This document shows, piece by piece, positions 33,612 through 44,246 of a DNA stretch of 64,000 nt (positions are counted from its first letter, which is position 1; each line of letters opens with the position of its first letter). A program made the position numbers and the translations under genes. This DNA comes from Mycoplasma sp. Pen4. GTDB lineage: Bacteria; Bacillota_I; Bacilli_A; Mycoplasmatales; Metamycoplasmataceae. Below the pieces are notes generated by a model that made no database searches, was not told the origin of the DNA, and saw nothing but the letters and a program-made list of their open reading frames with translations. The stretch covers positions 248,001-312,000 of the forward strand of contig NZ_CP060691.1 of NCBI RefSeq assembly GCF_014352955.1. Direction: 5' to 3'.

Positions 33612-33645
33612 ATTATATATATATATATATATATATATAAGTCAA
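33612..33645 (-). promoter_or_regulatory. TA-tract promoter of LRR4
   Basis: On the minus strand TTGACT (33645-33640) and TATAAT (33617-33612) flank a 22-base spacer of pure TA repeat; the full tract is (TA)13 at 33614-33639. A slip of two or three TA units would bring the spacer to 16-18 bases. The leader between promoter and ATG is shared with LRR2 and LRR3. Confidence 0.65.
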
Positions 33646-33860
33646 GCATTTCCGCTTATTTGTGGAAAATATGGAAAAACAATTAAAACAACAAAACTTT
33701 TTTAAGTAGACTAAAATCACAAAAAAGTTTATATAGTAGTAAAAATAAATAATCTTTTTGACACTTTTTTAATAAATAAGAATTTTTCACATTTTATATA
33801 TAATGTAAATATTTTTTCGCACTTAACACAAAGCTAAATAAATCCTTTAGAAAGAGGCAA

Positions 33861-34696
33861 TATGAGTAAAACTGCAAACAACATTGTTATTTTAAGTAAT
33901 AAAGACATTCTTTGAAAACCCTTGATATCAAAACGATTAATTCAAAGAAAGATATTTTAGGTTAATCATATGTCAACAATATTTGTATTTTGTTTTACTG
34001 CTTTAGTCTTGAATTAAAAATGTTGAAATGAATCTTAACCAACATTGCGAGTTATTACACTTCTAGTAAGATCAAGGTAAGAGAAGAACTAATAGACTTT
34101 TACCTAAAAAGAATAGGTAAATTAAATAAACATTTTTCGATTTTAAATTATAGTTCTATATTTATTTCTTTATCAATCAGTTGAGCTTTAGATATTTTTA
34201 ATATAGCCCCATGAACATCAAGTAATCTATCTATGATATTTTTTGCTTATGGAATTTCTGAAATTTTGGGAGCTTTCATCATTCTTCACACAGTTACATA
34301 TCCATTGATCGTGTTAAAAGTATGAAGAGCAGAAAATAAAAAACTAAATGATGAAAATCTTATTGAAAATAGATTAGATTTTAGTCTTAGAGATAAATAT
34401 GAACAAATTGAGATTTTTAAGAAAAGATATCGTTTCACTCACCCATGAAGAATAGTGTTTTTATCATTTGTTAGTTTACATGGTAAAAATACAATTTTCC
34501 TAAAGTTTTTATATGAATTAAAACAAGTTTTACAGTTCCTAAAAAGCCTTTGATTATACTGAGTAATAATTATTTCAAATACTTGTTAATGGTTCAAAAT
34601 TATCATGAAACAACCGTAAACAAACAACCTTTAAACATCAATATGTTTATTGATACATACAATGAATTGCATTCACAATCATCACAAAATAACTAA
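33861..34696 (+). pseudogene. degraded membrane-protein gene
   Basis: An ATG at 33861 after AAGAGG opens a 33-codon start (MSKTANNIVILSNKDIL) that hits TAG. The longest open part, 34020-34589, encodes 189 residues with two likely membrane segments (SSIFISLSISWALDIF and GISEILGAFIILHTVTYPLIVL). A different frame then gives a sensible tail (FTVPKKPLIILSNNYFKYLL to TYNELHSQSSQNN, stop at 34694). So at least two frame breaks are present. I do not recognise the family. A terminator follows. Confidence 0.5.
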
Positions 34697-34757
34697 ATTG
34701 GAAATCTTTCTTAAAATTATTAATCAAAATTACTTTTGAATTTAAAACTTACTATAG

Positions 34758-34803
34758 AAGCATGATCAAAATAGGTAAACATCTATTGAGATCATGCTTT
34801 TTT
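34758..34803 (+). terminator. intrinsic terminator
   Basis: AAGCATGATC pairs with GATCATGCTT, followed by T6, after the degraded membrane-protein gene and before dnaE. Confidence 0.85.
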
Positions 34804-34816
34804 ATACCCTAATTAC

Positions 34817-34865
34817 TATTAATATTTAATTAAATATTAATATTTCAATTTAAGTCCCTTATAAT
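34817..34865 (+). promoter_or_regulatory. dnaE operon promoter with 26-bp palindrome
   Basis: TATAAT at 34860-34865 lies 6 bases before the dnaE ATG, so the mRNA is likely leaderless or nearly so. Upstream, 34817-34842 is a perfect 26-bp palindrome centred on TTTAATTAAA that overlaps the -35 position. It may be an operator or just AT-rich DNA. Confidence 0.5.
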
Positions 34866-34871
34866 TTAGGT

Positions 34872-37799
34872 ATGAAGAAAATCTATTTACATACAAATAC
34901 AGAATATTCATTCTTAAATTCAACAATTAGAGTTGAACAATTAATCAAATTAGCTAAAGAAAATAATCTAGAATTCCTACCTTTAACTGACTTTGAAAAC
35001 TTATATGCATTGCAATATTATTTTGAAATGCAAAAAACAACAAATATCAAACCTTTAATTGGAATTGATTTAAATCTTGCAGAAGGTTTTATTGTTTCTG
35101 TTTTAGCTAAAAGTTATGAAGGATATAAACAATTAAATGAACTAGTTTATAGACGTAGTAAGGGTGAAATGATTAACTTTAATGAACTTTCAACATTAGA
35201 TTGTTTTATCATTGATCACTTACACGAAGGTTTAAAAGCAAAAAACATCCAAGTTGATAGTTATCCAAATAATTTTTATCTTAATTCAAAAACGCCATTA
35301 GAATACCAAACAGTTTATGCGCCTGTTAAAAAAGTTTTAACTGAAGATCAAAACAAAATCATTCCAGTGCTACAAAGCATTGCGGGTAATGGTGGTGCAG
35401 AATATCATTACTATACTGCGTATCTTGCAGATGAAGACTTTGTTGGTATTGATGAAAATGTTTATCAAAACATGCTTTATATTGCTGAAAATTGCAATGT
35501 GCAAGCACCAGATGCATCAATTAAACTTGCTAAAACTTCAGATGACCCAGGAACGAAATTACTCAGCTTAATCAACAAAGAAAAAGCATTGCAATTATTT
35601 GAAGATTTTGGTGAAAAAAATGTTCGTGAAAGAGTTGCTTATGAATTTAGAGTTATTGATAAATTAGGATTTTTAGACTATTTCATCATAATTCAAGGTG
35701 TTATTAATTACTGTAAGCAAAATAATATTTCAGTTGGACCAGGTCGTGGTAGTGCTTCTGGATCATTAATTTCTTACTTAATCGGAATCACAGATGTATG
35801 TCCGTTGGACTTTGACTTGTTATTTGAAAGATTCTTAAACGTTGATAGAGTTTCACTTCCTGATATCGATATTGATATTCAAGATAATAAACGTGATGAA
35901 GTATTACACTATATCAAAGACAAATATGGTGAAGACAAGGTTGCTTTAATCTCAGTGTTTCAAACACTTGCGCTTAAAAACAGTCTACGTGATATTGGTA
36001 GATACCTCAATATTCCTTTAGCTGTAATTAATAAAGTATGTAACTCATTAAAAAATGATGATACATCACTTGAAGAAGCATATTTTAACAACACAGCATA
36101 CCGTAAATTTGCAGATGAATATCCTGAATTGCACTATTTCGCTTCATCAATTGAAGGTTTACCGCGTCAAATTGGAATTCATGCTGCTGGTATTATTATT
36201 TGTGATCGACCACTTAGAGATGTTGTGCCGGTTACTTTCAACCAAAACACCTTGCCACAAGTTCAATTCACTTTAAACTACTTAGAGAGATTCGGATTAA
36301 TCAAAATAGATTTTCTTGGTTTAAAAAACCTAACAATTATTCAAGAAATCGAAGAAGAATTGCCAATGAACAAAAATTTTGACTATATCATTGGTAAAAG
36401 TTATGCTAAATTCTTTGATACTTTAACGTCAAAATTGCTTAACAAATTACTTACAAATGGTATTTTTCAATTAGAATCACCAGGAATGCAAAATGCTATT
36501 AGAGAAGTTGGTATTGACTCATTTGATGATTTATACGCTATCATTTCTCTCTTTAGACCCGGACCAATGCAGTATATTAAAACATATGCAGCTAATAAGA
36601 AGAATCCATCCTTAATTAAAAAACTTCATCCCTTATATGATGAAATTGTTGAAAACACATTTGGTATTATTGTCTACCAAGAACAAATTATGCAAATTGC
36701 GCAAAGAGTTGCAAACATGACTTTCGCTCAAGCGGATTTATTACGTAGAGCAATTTCTAAAAAAGATGAATCAAAATTAATCAGTTACAAAAAAGCATTT
36801 TTTGATGGTGGAATTGCAAATGGTGTACCAAGTGAAGTATTAGATGATATTTATGCTAACATTGAAAGATTTGCAGCATATGGTTTTAATAAATCGCATG
36901 CTGTGGCTTATGCAGTAATCTCTTACAAATTAGCCTATTATAAAGCACATTATCCATTTTTATTCTATAAAATCTTAATTTCTAATTATTCATCGGATCA
37001 AACCACAATTAAAAAATATGTCTCAGATGCCTTGGCTCAGGGAATTAAAGTTAAATCTCCAGATATCAATATCTCAACAGATGTTGTCACAAAACACGAC
37101 AACACACTTTATTTACCAATCATAATGGTAAAAGGAGTTGGAGCAGTAGCGGCACAAAGAATTGTTGAAGAAAGAATAACAAATGGTGAGTTTAAATCAT
37201 TTATTGATGCATTTATTCGTTTAAAAATTAATGCCAATATCTCTGATTCAGTACTTGAATTTCTAATTAAATCAAACACATTTAGAAGTTTTGGAAATGT
37301 TGAGACATTACTTTTATGAACTAAAGAATCAAAACAATATATTGACTTCTTTAAAAAATCAATTAAAAAATTATCTGAGGAAGATATCAAAGAAGAGTTC
37401 GATAAGCTCAGAGAACAAATCTCACAATTTGTTGACACAATCCCAAAAAGAGAGCGTGACTTACAAAAAGAATTGCAATATGAATCAGAATTACTTGGTG
37501 ATATCTATAATTGTTTCTCTGCTTTAGATGATATGGATAATTTAATTAATCTTGCATCAGTTGGTGATAAACCGACTTGAGTTGAAGTATATATGTCTAA
37601 GGTTTCAAAAGATCCAAAAGGAAGACCAAGAATAGCGATTTCAGATCGTAGCACATCAGTTATGTCATACGGTTTCTCTGAACGAGCAGCACAAATTTTA
37701 AATGCAACAACGCCAAGAATTATTCGTGCTTTATTAAAAGTTAATAAATCTGGTTACTATACATTCTTAGACTGACAGGAAGTAAATAATGAAAAATAA
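34872..37799 (+). CDS. dnaE: DNA polymerase III alpha subunit, DnaE type
   Basis: A 975-residue replicative polymerase. The palm has GPGRGSASGSL (about residue 290) and the Asp motif LPDIDIDIQDNKRDEV; later blocks are RQIGIHAAGIIICD, KIDFLGLKNLTII, QLESPGMQ, LFRPGPM and FNKSHAVAYAVISYKLAYYKAHYP. The N-terminal PHP domain is degenerate: HTNTEYS in place of HxHSEYS and LTDF in place of TDH. The C-terminal 150 residues lie beyond a TGA Trp codon. It starts a run of overlapping genes; its stop overlaps the next ATG by 11 bases. Confidence 0.95.
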
Positions 37800-38688
37800 T
37801 AATAAACACTTAGTGATTGATGGAAACTACTTAATGTTTCAATCATTTTATGCATCAATGGTGCAACAAGGTCAATACATCATGAAAAATAAAAATGGTG
37901 TTACTACAAATGCAATTAATTTATTCTTATTACAAATGATTAAATTAATTAAATTCTTTAACCCAACACATATCTTTGTTGCATTTGATTCAAAAGAAAA
38001 ATCATTTAGACATGATTTATATGATAGTTACAAAGACGGTAGAAAAAAAGCTCCAGCAGAACTTTTTCAACAATTTGGATTAATTAAAGAAATTTTAACT
38101 AAATTAAACGTACCACACCAAGAAACACCAGGTTTTGAAGCAGATGATCTTGTTGCTGCATATTGTAAATTTGTCTCACCAGATGAATACAAATTTGTTT
38201 TTTCACGTGATAAAGATTTACATCAGTTAATTAATAAATATGTTTCAATCATTGTTAGTGAACGTGGTAGTTACACACTTTTAAATGATGGAAACTTTTA
38301 TGACAAATATGGTTTTACACCATTACAAGTTCCAGATTTCAAGGCACTTAGCGGGGATTCAAGCGATAACTTACCAGGAGTTCGTGGTATCGGGCAAAAA
38401 ACAGCTATTAATATTCTTAATGAATATTACAATGTTACTAATTTATATAATAATCAAGCAACATGAGAGCAACACTTTACAAAAAGTGTCATTAAAAAAC
38501 TCACCGAAGGTAAAGATGATGCAATGTTTTGTCTTAAAATGGCAACACTAAATCCAAATGTGACAGATTTCAATAATAATTCTGGTTCATATTTATTAAA
38601 TCTAGATTTAGCAAATGCATACCATATCTTAGAAGAATTAGAATTAAGAACAGTAATTTCATACTTAGAAGACTTATGATCGCTATAG
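37789..38688 (+). CDS. 5'-3' exonuclease (PolA N-terminal-domain type, stand-alone)
   Basis: A 299-residue flap/5'-3' exonuclease without a polymerase domain, as in other mycoplasmas; it probably removes Okazaki primers. Metal-binding motifs are visible: LVIDGNYLMFQSFYA, FVAFDSKEKSFRHDLYDSYKDGRK, GFEADDLVAAY, FSRDKDLHQLI and the H3TH part LSGDSSDNLPGVRGIGQKTA. TGA codes a Trp at residue 227. It overlaps dnaE upstream and coaE downstream (13 bases), indicating coupled translation. Confidence 0.93.
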
Positions 38689-39239
38689 TCGGCAAATTAG
38701 CATCAGGAAAAACCACATTCATTAAACAAGCTGCAAAGCTTGGTTTTTCTACCTTTATCTGTGATGAATTTATTGCAGATTTATATGCAAATAATTATGA
38801 AATTATTTCCGAAATTAAACAAGAAATTGGTGAGTTTTTAATTGAAAATAATCAAGTTTCAAAACCAAAAATTAAAGAGTGAATTTTAAAAGATGCAAAA
38901 AACCTAGAAAAACTAGAAAAAATCGCATTTTCTTATTTAGATAAGCATTTTCAAACTCATGAATATGACCTTGTCGAAATACCTATTTTACATAATAAAT
39001 TTTTCGATTTTTCCAAATATTTTTCTGTAATTTTTTACATGCAAATTGATGACAAACAAAGGGGAAAATTCTTGAAAAATAGGGGTGTGAATAAGTTGTT
39101 AATAAAAATTTTTGATGACAAAAACTCCTATAATTGAGGTGAAAAAGAATTTTACAATCAAAAAAAGGTTGTGAATATCTCATTGAATAAAAGGGATAAT
39201 TTACAAAAAATTAAGTATTTAATTGAACGTCATTTATAA
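38676..39239 (+). CDS. coaE: dephospho-CoA kinase
   Basis: A 187-residue P-loop kinase for the last step of coenzyme A synthesis. Walker A is GKLASGKTT at residue 6, and the FICDEFIADLY region corresponds to the family's DAD block. Later LVEIPILHNKFF and IDDKQRGKFLKNRG correspond to the P-loop kinase lid and base-binding region. The protein is somewhat diverged. The ATG lies within the end of the exonuclease gene. An alternative reading as another small nucleotide kinase is less likely given the dnaE-exonuclease-coaE order. Confidence 0.82.
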
Positions 39240-39292
39240 CCATATAAAATACATATGAGACAAAGCCAAAGATGCTTTATAAGGAGTTAAAT

Positions 39293-40270
39293 ATGGACAT
39301 GAAATTTATGTATTTTGCAGTTGAAAAAACTGTTGACATTACAAGTGATGATTTAAGTAATTTTAGAGAATTTTATGGTCCATTTTTAGGTGCTGATCCC
39401 GTGTTTTTATATCATTATTTAATTGATTCAGTTAGAGGTTTTACTTTCAAGCAATCAAGCTATGATTTTTTTGCTCTTACAAGTTTTTTAAACACTACAA
39501 AAGAACAACTTGATAAGTCAAGAAAACAACTTGAAGCTGTAGGTTTAATTAATACTTTTGCTGATAATAATAGAAACATTATGGTCTTTAGTATTCAAAA
39601 ACCTTTAAATGCTTCTGGAATTAAAAATAATAAATTTATCTCTGATTTATTAAGAAGTAGAATTGGAGCAGAAAATTATAAAAACCTTGTTGATGCAAAA
39701 CTTCGTCAATCAATTTACAAAGAAACACACCTTGTTGAAGATGTTACAACTGACTTCTTTGATATGTTTTCAGTATCAGATAGTGCTTTCGCACCTGACA
39801 ACTCACCAAAAATAATTGAACGTATTATTGAATTAGGTAAATCAAGACAAATTGCAAATAATAATGCACCAAAAATTAATCAAGCACAAAATGTTGCTAT
39901 CAAGTTAGAAATTGGACACACTAAATATTCAAATGAATATGAAGCAATTTTAAAACTTAACACATTTGATTTCTTTAAACAAATGGTAGGTAAAGAGCCA
40001 ACAATGGATGAAAGATCAATTTTATTAGCATGACAAGCAAATCTTGATAATTCACAAATTACAAATTACTTATTCTATATCGCTTTAAATAAAACAACTA
40101 CATTATCAGCCGCATTTAAAGCAACAAACAGCATGATTAATGAAATTACTCAATTAAACATCTTGACTTTTGATGAAGTTGAAAAATATTTTGATGGTAA
40201 AATCAAAAATGAAAAAGAAACAAATATTTTCCAGAAAAAAGAATTACTCAAAATGATGTTAAATGGTTAA
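39293..40270 (+). CDS. DnaB/DnaD-like replication initiation protein
   Basis: A 325-residue protein. The ATG at 39293 has an AAGGAG Shine-Dalgarno; an ATG 21 bases upstream lacks one. The N-terminal part (FREFYGPFLGADPVFLYHYL, TKEQLDKSRKQLEAVGLINTF) is winged-helix-like, as in Gram-positive DnaB. The C-terminal region (PTMDERSILLAWQANLDNSQITNYLFYIAL) is like the DnaB_2/DnaD C-terminal domain. It precedes a DnaI-like gene, the usual partner that loads the replicative helicase. Confidence 0.75.
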
Positions 40271-40290
40271 TAACTAATTAAGGAGAAATT

Positions 40291-41196
40291 ATGAACAAAA
40301 AATTTAATTCATTAAATCTTTTAGCAACAAATAATTTTTCTCGTGATAGTCTTATTAACTCAATTAAAGAAGAAAAAATTATTAAACCATTAATTAAAAG
40401 TTTAAAAATCTCAGATGAAGAAATTTGAGATTCTTTTAATAACTTAATTGACTACAAAATTCACCGTGAAAAACCAGATGAATTCCCTTATCACTTGCAT
40501 GCAAAACGTAATGAAGAAGGTAAATTAGTCTTTTGAAGCAAATTAGCAGATAATCAAAAAGCAAATCAACTTCGTTTAATGAATAATATGTTGCTTCAAG
40601 ATGTATCAAGTCCAATTCATGATGAAACATTGAGAGACTACTTTATTGATGAAAACAAATATTATGAGCTCAACAGCATGCGTCAAGAAGTATTAAATGT
40701 AGTTGATAAAAAACTACCTTTAAGTGATTTATATGGTGTATTTTTCTATGGACCGGCAAATAGCGAACGTAGTGAATACTTATATCGTTTTGCAAATACA
40801 CTTGCACTAACAGATAATAAAGTTGCATACATTAATATCAATGATTTAAACAATGAAGCTAAAAAAACAATCGAAAATAGTGAAACTTCTTTTGAATCAA
40901 GAAAGTATTTAATTGATACACTTTCAAATGTTGATATCTTAATCTTAGATGAAATCGGATTAAATAAATATACACAATGATTCCTTGAAACATTCATGAT
41001 TAAAATATTAGAAAATAGAATTCGACTTAAAAAAATAACTTATTTTGGAAGTTACTACCCATTGAATATCTTAAAAAATAATTTAATTAATGAGCGTAAG
41101 TCTCAAAATGGTTCACAATTAACAAAACCATTAATTGATAAAATAATAAAACTTATTATTTCGCTTACTAAAGTCGAAGTCTTTATAGGAGAATAA
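40291..41196 (+). CDS. dnaI: DnaI-like helicase loader (AAA+), degenerate Walker A
   Basis: A 301-residue protein of the DnaC/DnaI type. The N-terminal helical region precedes LYGVFFYGPANSERSEYLYRF, the place of Walker A, where the GxxGxGK[TS] Lys is missing. Walker B is VDILILDEIGLNKYTQW. The C-terminal part, RLKKITYFGSYYPLNIL, resembles the sensor 1 region (in family members often FTSN). Start at 40291 with AGGAG. It likely helps load the DnaB-type helicase, but ATP binding may be altered. It abuts fmt directly. Confidence 0.8.
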
Positions 41197-42030
41197 ATGA
41201 AAATAGTTTTAGCAGGTACTCCAGAATTTGCTGTTCCAGCATTTCGTGAAGTAATTGAAAACTTCGAAGTTGTTGCAATTATCTCACAACCAGATCGTCC
41301 AGCAAATCGTGGATATAAAGTAATACCAACACCAGTTAGTTTATTAGCAAAAGAATACAATATACCTTTATTCCAACCTAATAAAATTTCAGAAGTATAT
41401 GATGAATTAGCAAAACTTGATTTTGGTATCTTTCTTACTTGTGCTTTTGGTCAATTCATTCCAAATAAAATTCTTGCATTACCTAAAAAAGCAGCAATTA
41501 ATATTCATGGATCATTATTACCAAAATATCGTGGTGCAGCACCAATTCAATATTCATTATTAAATGGTGATAAACAAACAGGTTTATCACTTATCTATAT
41601 GATTGATAAAATGGATGCAGGTAATATTTTAAAAACCGCAGCAATTGATATTGAAGAAACCGATACTTCAGATACATTATTTGCTAAACTTTCAGCGCTT
41701 GCTGCAAGTAAAATTACATCATGATTACATGATGTTGAAACTAACAACATTGACAATATTATTCAAGATGAAGAACAAGTTGTTTTATCACCTAAATTAC
41801 TCAAAGAAAATGCTTTTTTAGACCCTAATTCAACACGTGAAGAAGCATTTAATAAAATTAGAGCATTTAGCTCTAATCCTGGCGCTTATACATTTGTTAA
41901 TGACAAACGTTTAAAAGTATATTATGCAACAAAAAACGTTGTTAAAAATGGTATTAAATTAAGTTTTTCTGATGGGGATTTATATGCAATTGACTATCAG
42001 TTTGAAACTAAAAAAAGAGTAAAATTATAA
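41197..42030 (+). CDS. fmt: methionyl-tRNA formyltransferase
   Basis: A 277-residue enzyme that formylates initiator Met-tRNA using 10-formyl-THF. Motifs: MKIVLAGTPEFAVPAFRE, QPDRPANRGYK, the catalytic block INIHGSLLPKYRGAAPIQ and LSLIYMIDKMDAGNIL. The C-terminal domain is shorter than in E. coli (about 310 residues in total), as in other small genomes. Its ATG immediately follows the stop codon of the loader gene, so it belongs to the same operon. Confidence 0.95.
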
Positions 42031-42179
42031 AAAATGTATTGTTATGCATTCATAACAGCAAAACAAAATTAATGCTTTGCATTTTTATACCTTGCTTATT
42101 GTTTTTAATAACATTGAAGTTTGAGCATGCCTGGTTTTCCACATTATTGCACACTATTCCATAAAAAAGTAGAAATTAT
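42031..42179 (+). other. intergenic region after fmt
   Basis: It holds a small hairpin AATGC-TTT-GCATT followed by T residues (about 42070-42088) that may end the dnaE-fmt operon, and TTTTCCACA at about 42137-42145. No gene seen. Confidence 0.4.
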
Positions 42180-42218
<39 letters not shown>

Positions 42219-42251
42219 AATTATCTAAATAATTAAATTTTAAGGAGAAAC

Positions 42252-42464
42252 ATGGAATCATCAAAAAGTAGAACAGTGTTAACACTTTTATCTTTCTTTT
42301 TTGGAGCATTAGGTGTTGATAGATTTTACGCAGGTAACGTAATGTTAGGTATTATAAAATTCTTAACATTTGGTGGATGAGGAATTTGAGCACTTGTAGA
42401 CTTTATTTTAGCTGTTGCCGGAAAAATGAAAGATGGCAGTGGCGCAGTAATTTCTAAATGATAA
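42252..42464 (+). CDS. TM2-domain membrane protein
   Basis: A 70-residue protein with the TM2 pattern: two membrane helices joined by a short loop with FFGALGVDRFYAGNVMLGIIKFLTFGG, here shown only as its core GVDRFYAG, then GGWGIWALVDFILA. Two Trp residues come from TGA, which is why the ORF appears broken under the standard code. It has a good AAGGAG Shine-Dalgarno and its own terminator, so it is a single-gene unit. The molecular role of TM2 proteins in bacteria is unclear. Confidence 0.88.
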
Positions 42465-42497
42465 TATTTACAAAATAGTGTAATATCACATTGAAAG

Positions 42498-42517
42498 CAC
42501 CCTTGATGGGTGTTTTT
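42498..42517 (+). terminator. TM2 gene terminator
   Basis: CACCC pairs with GGGTG, followed by T5, 33 bases after the stop codon. Confidence 0.75.
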
Positions 42518-42808
42518 GATTCATAAAATAGTATTTTTAGTGTTTGCTTTATGCAGTAAACTTAATAGTTGTTTTTAAATTTTATAATTCATACTCTTAA
42601 CTTGGATTTATTAATTGAAACTAATAAAGTGTGTCTTGTGATTGATATTAATAATATGTAGTCACTTAAACTTAGGTAATTATAAAAAAACACTCTTAAT
42701 CGAGTGTCTTAAAATGCAATAAGCAAGTTGCTGTTTTACATTTTAGAATGTGCTAAAGACACATTTTTTTATAATGAGGGGGGTTAAGATGCTTTGTTTA
42801 AAATATTT
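42518..42808. other. left flank of the mobile element, no gene
   Basis: No coding potential seen. It contains two hairpins: ACACTC / GAGTGT (about 42690-42708) and TAAAATG..AGCAA / TTGCT..CATTTTA (42710-42745). A -10-like TATAAT lies near 42769. The element boundary probably lies here, but no direct repeat could be fixed by eye. Confidence 0.4.
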
Positions 42809-42818
42809 TGGAACCGAG

Positions 42819-42856
42819 AAATGTTGGTGTGTAGCGATACACACTAACATTTTTTT
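42819..42856 (+). promoter_or_regulatory. leader hairpin upstream of the first element gene (copy 1)
   Basis: AAATGTTGGTGTGT pairs with ACACACTAACATTT and is followed by T4. It looks like an intrinsic terminator or attenuator 32 bases before the next ATG. A second copy is at 45124-45161. Confidence 0.6.
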
Positions 42857-42887
42857 ATACTTGCTGCTTCTAAAAAAGGAGAAGGCA

Positions 42888-43790
42888 ATGCAAGATAAAT
42901 TGTGAGAAGCGTTAGCAACTGTTGATTTTAAAATTAGCAAACATTTAATGAAAAGAATTGGTAGAAGCAAAATAATGATTATTATGTTTGCTTTAATGCT
43001 CCATATGAAAGAGAAAGGTATCACCATAACTTTACAAGCATTTATGGAGTTCGGTTTAAAGTATGACAGTACACAAAAAAATATGAAGAAACTCGAAAAG
43101 ATGAACTTTGTTAGAAAAACAAGAAGAGTTAAAAATCTTTACTGAGAATACAAGGTAGTTAGAGCATCAAGAATTAAAGGACAAACTAACGATTGACTAG
43201 AACTTAAAACTAAAACAGATTGAGTGCTATTTTTGCAAGGAAATCTAACTACTGTTAAACTGTATCAATTCATAATTTCAAGCGCTAAAAAATCTCACAA
43301 TAAAATCACATTAAATCTCTCAAATAAAAAACTACAAAAATACACTGATGAAATCTCAAGAAAGACAATTTATAACCACTTGAAAATCATCGCTAAATTT
43401 GTTTTTAAAGATAAGTACAAAAATATTTTTAATATAAACAAAAAATCATTTTTAAAGAGAGCAAGAATAACAAAAAATTTCCTAACCTTACAAGAATATA
43501 AAAATGCAATTATTTCAAGAAGCACACCAACTTCACAAAGAAATTTATTATCGAATATTAGTTATTTAAATTGCATTAAATGTTCTTCAAAAAAACTTTC
43601 ATTACAAAATAATCACTATCAACACTTTTTCTCAAGAGATGGTAAGTGCATTTGATGAACCAAAAATAAAAGTTGCAAAACATACATTCATCAACCATCA
43701 ATGGAACACTACAACTACGAACCAAGTTCTATTCGTTGAACTAGAAAGCGTTCAATAGATGTAAATACTTTTTTAAATAGTGTTGCTTAG
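42888..43790 (+). CDS. putative winged-helix replication or regulatory protein (copy 1)
   Basis: A 300-residue basic protein; the ATG at 42888 follows AAGGAG. It is open with several TGA Trp codons and ends at TAG. The N-terminal part (ITLQAFMEFGLKYDSTQKNMKKLEKMNFVRKTRR) looks like a winged-helix DNA-binding domain. A second helix-turn-helix-like block, SRKTIYNHLKIIAKF, is near residue 160. The C-terminus has a cluster of Cys/His (CIKCSSKK, HHYQHF-like, CIWWTKNKSCKTYIH) that might bind a metal. Being the first gene of the module, next to a relaxase, it may act in plasmid-like replication, but this is inference. Confidence 0.65.
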
Positions 43791-43899
43791 CAAATTATTA
43801 CCCATTATAAATATATAAATATATTTATATAATACGTGCTTTGCACATATTATGCTTTGTTTTGTTGCGGAACCACTAAAAAAAGAAAGGAATTAGACT

Positions 43900-44238
43900 A
43901 TGTTTGACATTTCAAATAGAAAAGATGATGTTTTTTGTTGAATAAATTTCGAAAAATTTAATTTCAATGCTTTTGATAAGGTTTTACCTCCTTGCGATGA
44001 TATAGAATGCAAAATATCTGGTTTTCAACATTTATGCATCGAAAACAACATAGAACTTTTGGAAAATAGATTTGGAAACAATAACAAATCATTGCACTTA
44101 AAATTCAAAAATCAAAAAGATTTATCAAAACTATTAAAACTTTTTTACAAACTAGACAATAACACCATTTTGAATAGTGTTATTAAAGTTAATATGGTTA
44201 AGACTAAAGAATACACCTTATCTTGAAAAGATAATTAG
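43900..44238 (+). CDS. small unknown protein (copy 1)
   Basis: A 112-residue protein, MFDISNRKDDVF at the start, with AAAGGA 9 bases before the ATG. TGA encodes Trp within FCWINFEKF and near the end (LSWKDN). It has a Cys pair (LPPCDDIECK) and no membrane segment. It lies between the winged-helix-like gene and the relaxase, 9 bases before the latter, so it may be a relaxase accessory. No family is recognised. Confidence 0.65.
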
Positions 44239-44246
44239 ACATTAAA

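Noticed and set aside
39272-39292. Upstream ATG for the DnaB/DnaD-like gene
   Set aside because: It lacks a Shine-Dalgarno, and the AAGGAG that serves the ATG at 39293 lies inside this extension.
42743-43027. Minus-strand frame repeated at 45111-45332
   Set aside because: It is antisense to the duplicated winged-helix-like gene and its leader hairpin, without a ribosome site or recognisable motif.
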